A stretch of 64,000 bases of DNA, from positions 40,021 to 104,020 of the forward strand of contig JAFUXT010000007.1 in the NCBI GenBank assembly GCA_017470815.1. The letters run 5' to 3'. Under the pieces are notes generated by a model, which did not search any database, was not told the origin of the DNA, and saw only the letters and a program-made list of their open reading frames with translations. Made by a program: the position numbers and the translations under genes. This document shows, piece by piece, positions 63,666 through 64,000 of this stretch (positions within the stretch are counted from its first letter, which is position 1; each line of letters begins with the position of its first letter). The stretch comes from a bacterium (GTDB lineage: Bacteria; Cyanobacteriota; Vampirovibrionia; Gastranaerophilales; Gastranaerophilaceae).

Positions 63666-63802
63666 TACTTTAGCTCTTGGCGAAGTATGAGCCTTAGAGA
63701 TAAAGTATGCCGAAATGAACTACAAAATCTTACAAACTCGCTTTGTTAGATTTTGTGTGAATAAGGCTGTTATCTTGTATTTCTCTTAGAAATACATATA
63801 AC
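63666..63802 (-). other. Structured spacer between the two 5S-tail copies
   Basis: 137 nt that can form several hairpins: ACAAAATCTTACAAA / TTTGTTAGATTTTGT type (about 63722-63756), TGTATTTCT / AGAAATACA (about 63776-63796), and ATACTTTA / TAAAGTAT enclosing GCTC / GAGC (about 63665-63710). No tRNA fold and no reading frame are seen. Confidence 0.45.
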
Positions 63803-63863
63803 TATTTGACTCACTTAATTAAAAAAAAGTGAGAATTGAACTTCTGTTCTAATTCTCACTTTT
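63803..63863 (-). terminator. rRNA operon terminator
   Basis: On the minus strand AAAAGTGAGAATT / AATTCTCACTTTT with a 13-nt loop, followed by eight T (63828-63821), immediately after 5S rRNA. Confidence 0.88.
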
Positions 63864-63871
63864 CTAAATTA

Positions 63872-63990
63872 GGTGCTGGCAACTAGTTATCTTCCCGGGA
63901 GGTGGCCCTCCAAGTATTGTCACCGCAATGAATCTTTTCGACCGTGTTCGGGATGGGAACGGGAGTTTTCTTCACGCTTGGTCACCAGCG
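63872..63990 (-). rRNA. rrf: 5S ribosomal RNA
   Basis: The minus strand reads CGCTGGTGACCAAGCGTGAA, then CCCGTTCCCATCCCGAACAC, and ends GGGCCACCTCCCGGGAAGAT...TTGCCAGCACC. These are the standard 5S conserved blocks; CGCTGG / CCAGC close helix I. Length is about 119 nt; ends are approximate. 23S and 16S should lie beyond the right edge, transcribed leftward. Confidence 0.92.
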
Positions 63991-64000
63991 AATTCTTTCA

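Overview
The window is a low-GC (roughly one third G+C) chromosomal segment of a fermentative, diderm bacterium. The best fit is a gut lineage of the non-photosynthetic sister group of Cyanobacteria (Candidatus Gastranaerophilales, class Vampirovibrionia/Melainabacteria). This assignment is inference. It rests on an outer-membrane toolkit (Skp/OmpH, TpsB barrel, MlaE/MlaF, GT8 glycosyltransferase, SurA/PrsA-like lipoprotein, type IV pilus PilMN/PilO) combined with an anaerobic trimeric [FeFe] hydrogenase, a TatD-associated radical SAM protein, ThyX and a YqeG phosphatase. Many small proteins match nothing I recognise and several share a peculiar N-terminus.

Layout. 1-6.4 kb: 3' part of a laccase-domain gene, small secreted and membrane proteins, a U32 peptidase/YqeG pair, a GT8 glycosyltransferase, a pilin-like protein, two small unknowns and a radical SAM gene. 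6.4-7.0 kb: repeat-filled non-coding stretch. 7.0-11.2 kb: hydrogenase operon hydC-hydB-hydA. 11.3-14.8 kb: Skp, then a small exported protein and a TpsB outer-membrane transporter. 14.9-18.5 kb: stand-alone receiver, SPASM-like radical SAM protein, PilO and a PilM-PilN fusion. 18.6-27.1 kb: nadA, rlmB, sigma-70, groES-groEL, gmk-coaBC-NIF3. 27.2-37.7 kb: PPIase lipoprotein, mfd, a ferritin-like protein and an accessory run of small genes. 37.8-40.4 kb: fixC (interrupted by a stop) and fixX, tRNA-Arg. 40.6-48.1 kb: minus-strand envelope operon murC-(85 aa)-murB-ddl-ftsQ-prenyl synthase-lepB. 48.2-53.6 kb: EF-hand-like protein, gatA, mlaEF, a MITE-like element, cobO. 54.0-61.3 kb: thyX, dtd, ylxR-infB, prfA, TrmB regulator. 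61.4-64.0 kb: pseudopilin, XRE regulator, sugar-ABC permease, and the 5S end of a minus-strand rRNA operon.

Three themes run through the window. First, at least twelve genes have a -10 hexamer ending exactly 6 nt before the start codon, several with a -35 box at 17 bp or an extended TGn -10, and no usable Shine-Dalgarno. This is the geometry of leaderless mRNAs. Second, short palindromic repeats of at least two families lie not only between genes but in frame inside conserved proteins (laccase-domain protein, U32 peptidase, NIF3, Mfd), in a terminator loop, and against the start codon of dtd. Third, three otherwise unrelated proteins share a 17-residue N-terminal signature. A 456-bp non-coding element with 24-bp terminal inverted repeats lies at 52550-53005.

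The metabolic genes fit together as fermentative electron disposal: NADH- and ferredoxin-linked H2 production by HydABC and flavin-based electron transfer through FixCX. EtfAB and the hydrogenase maturases are not in the window.
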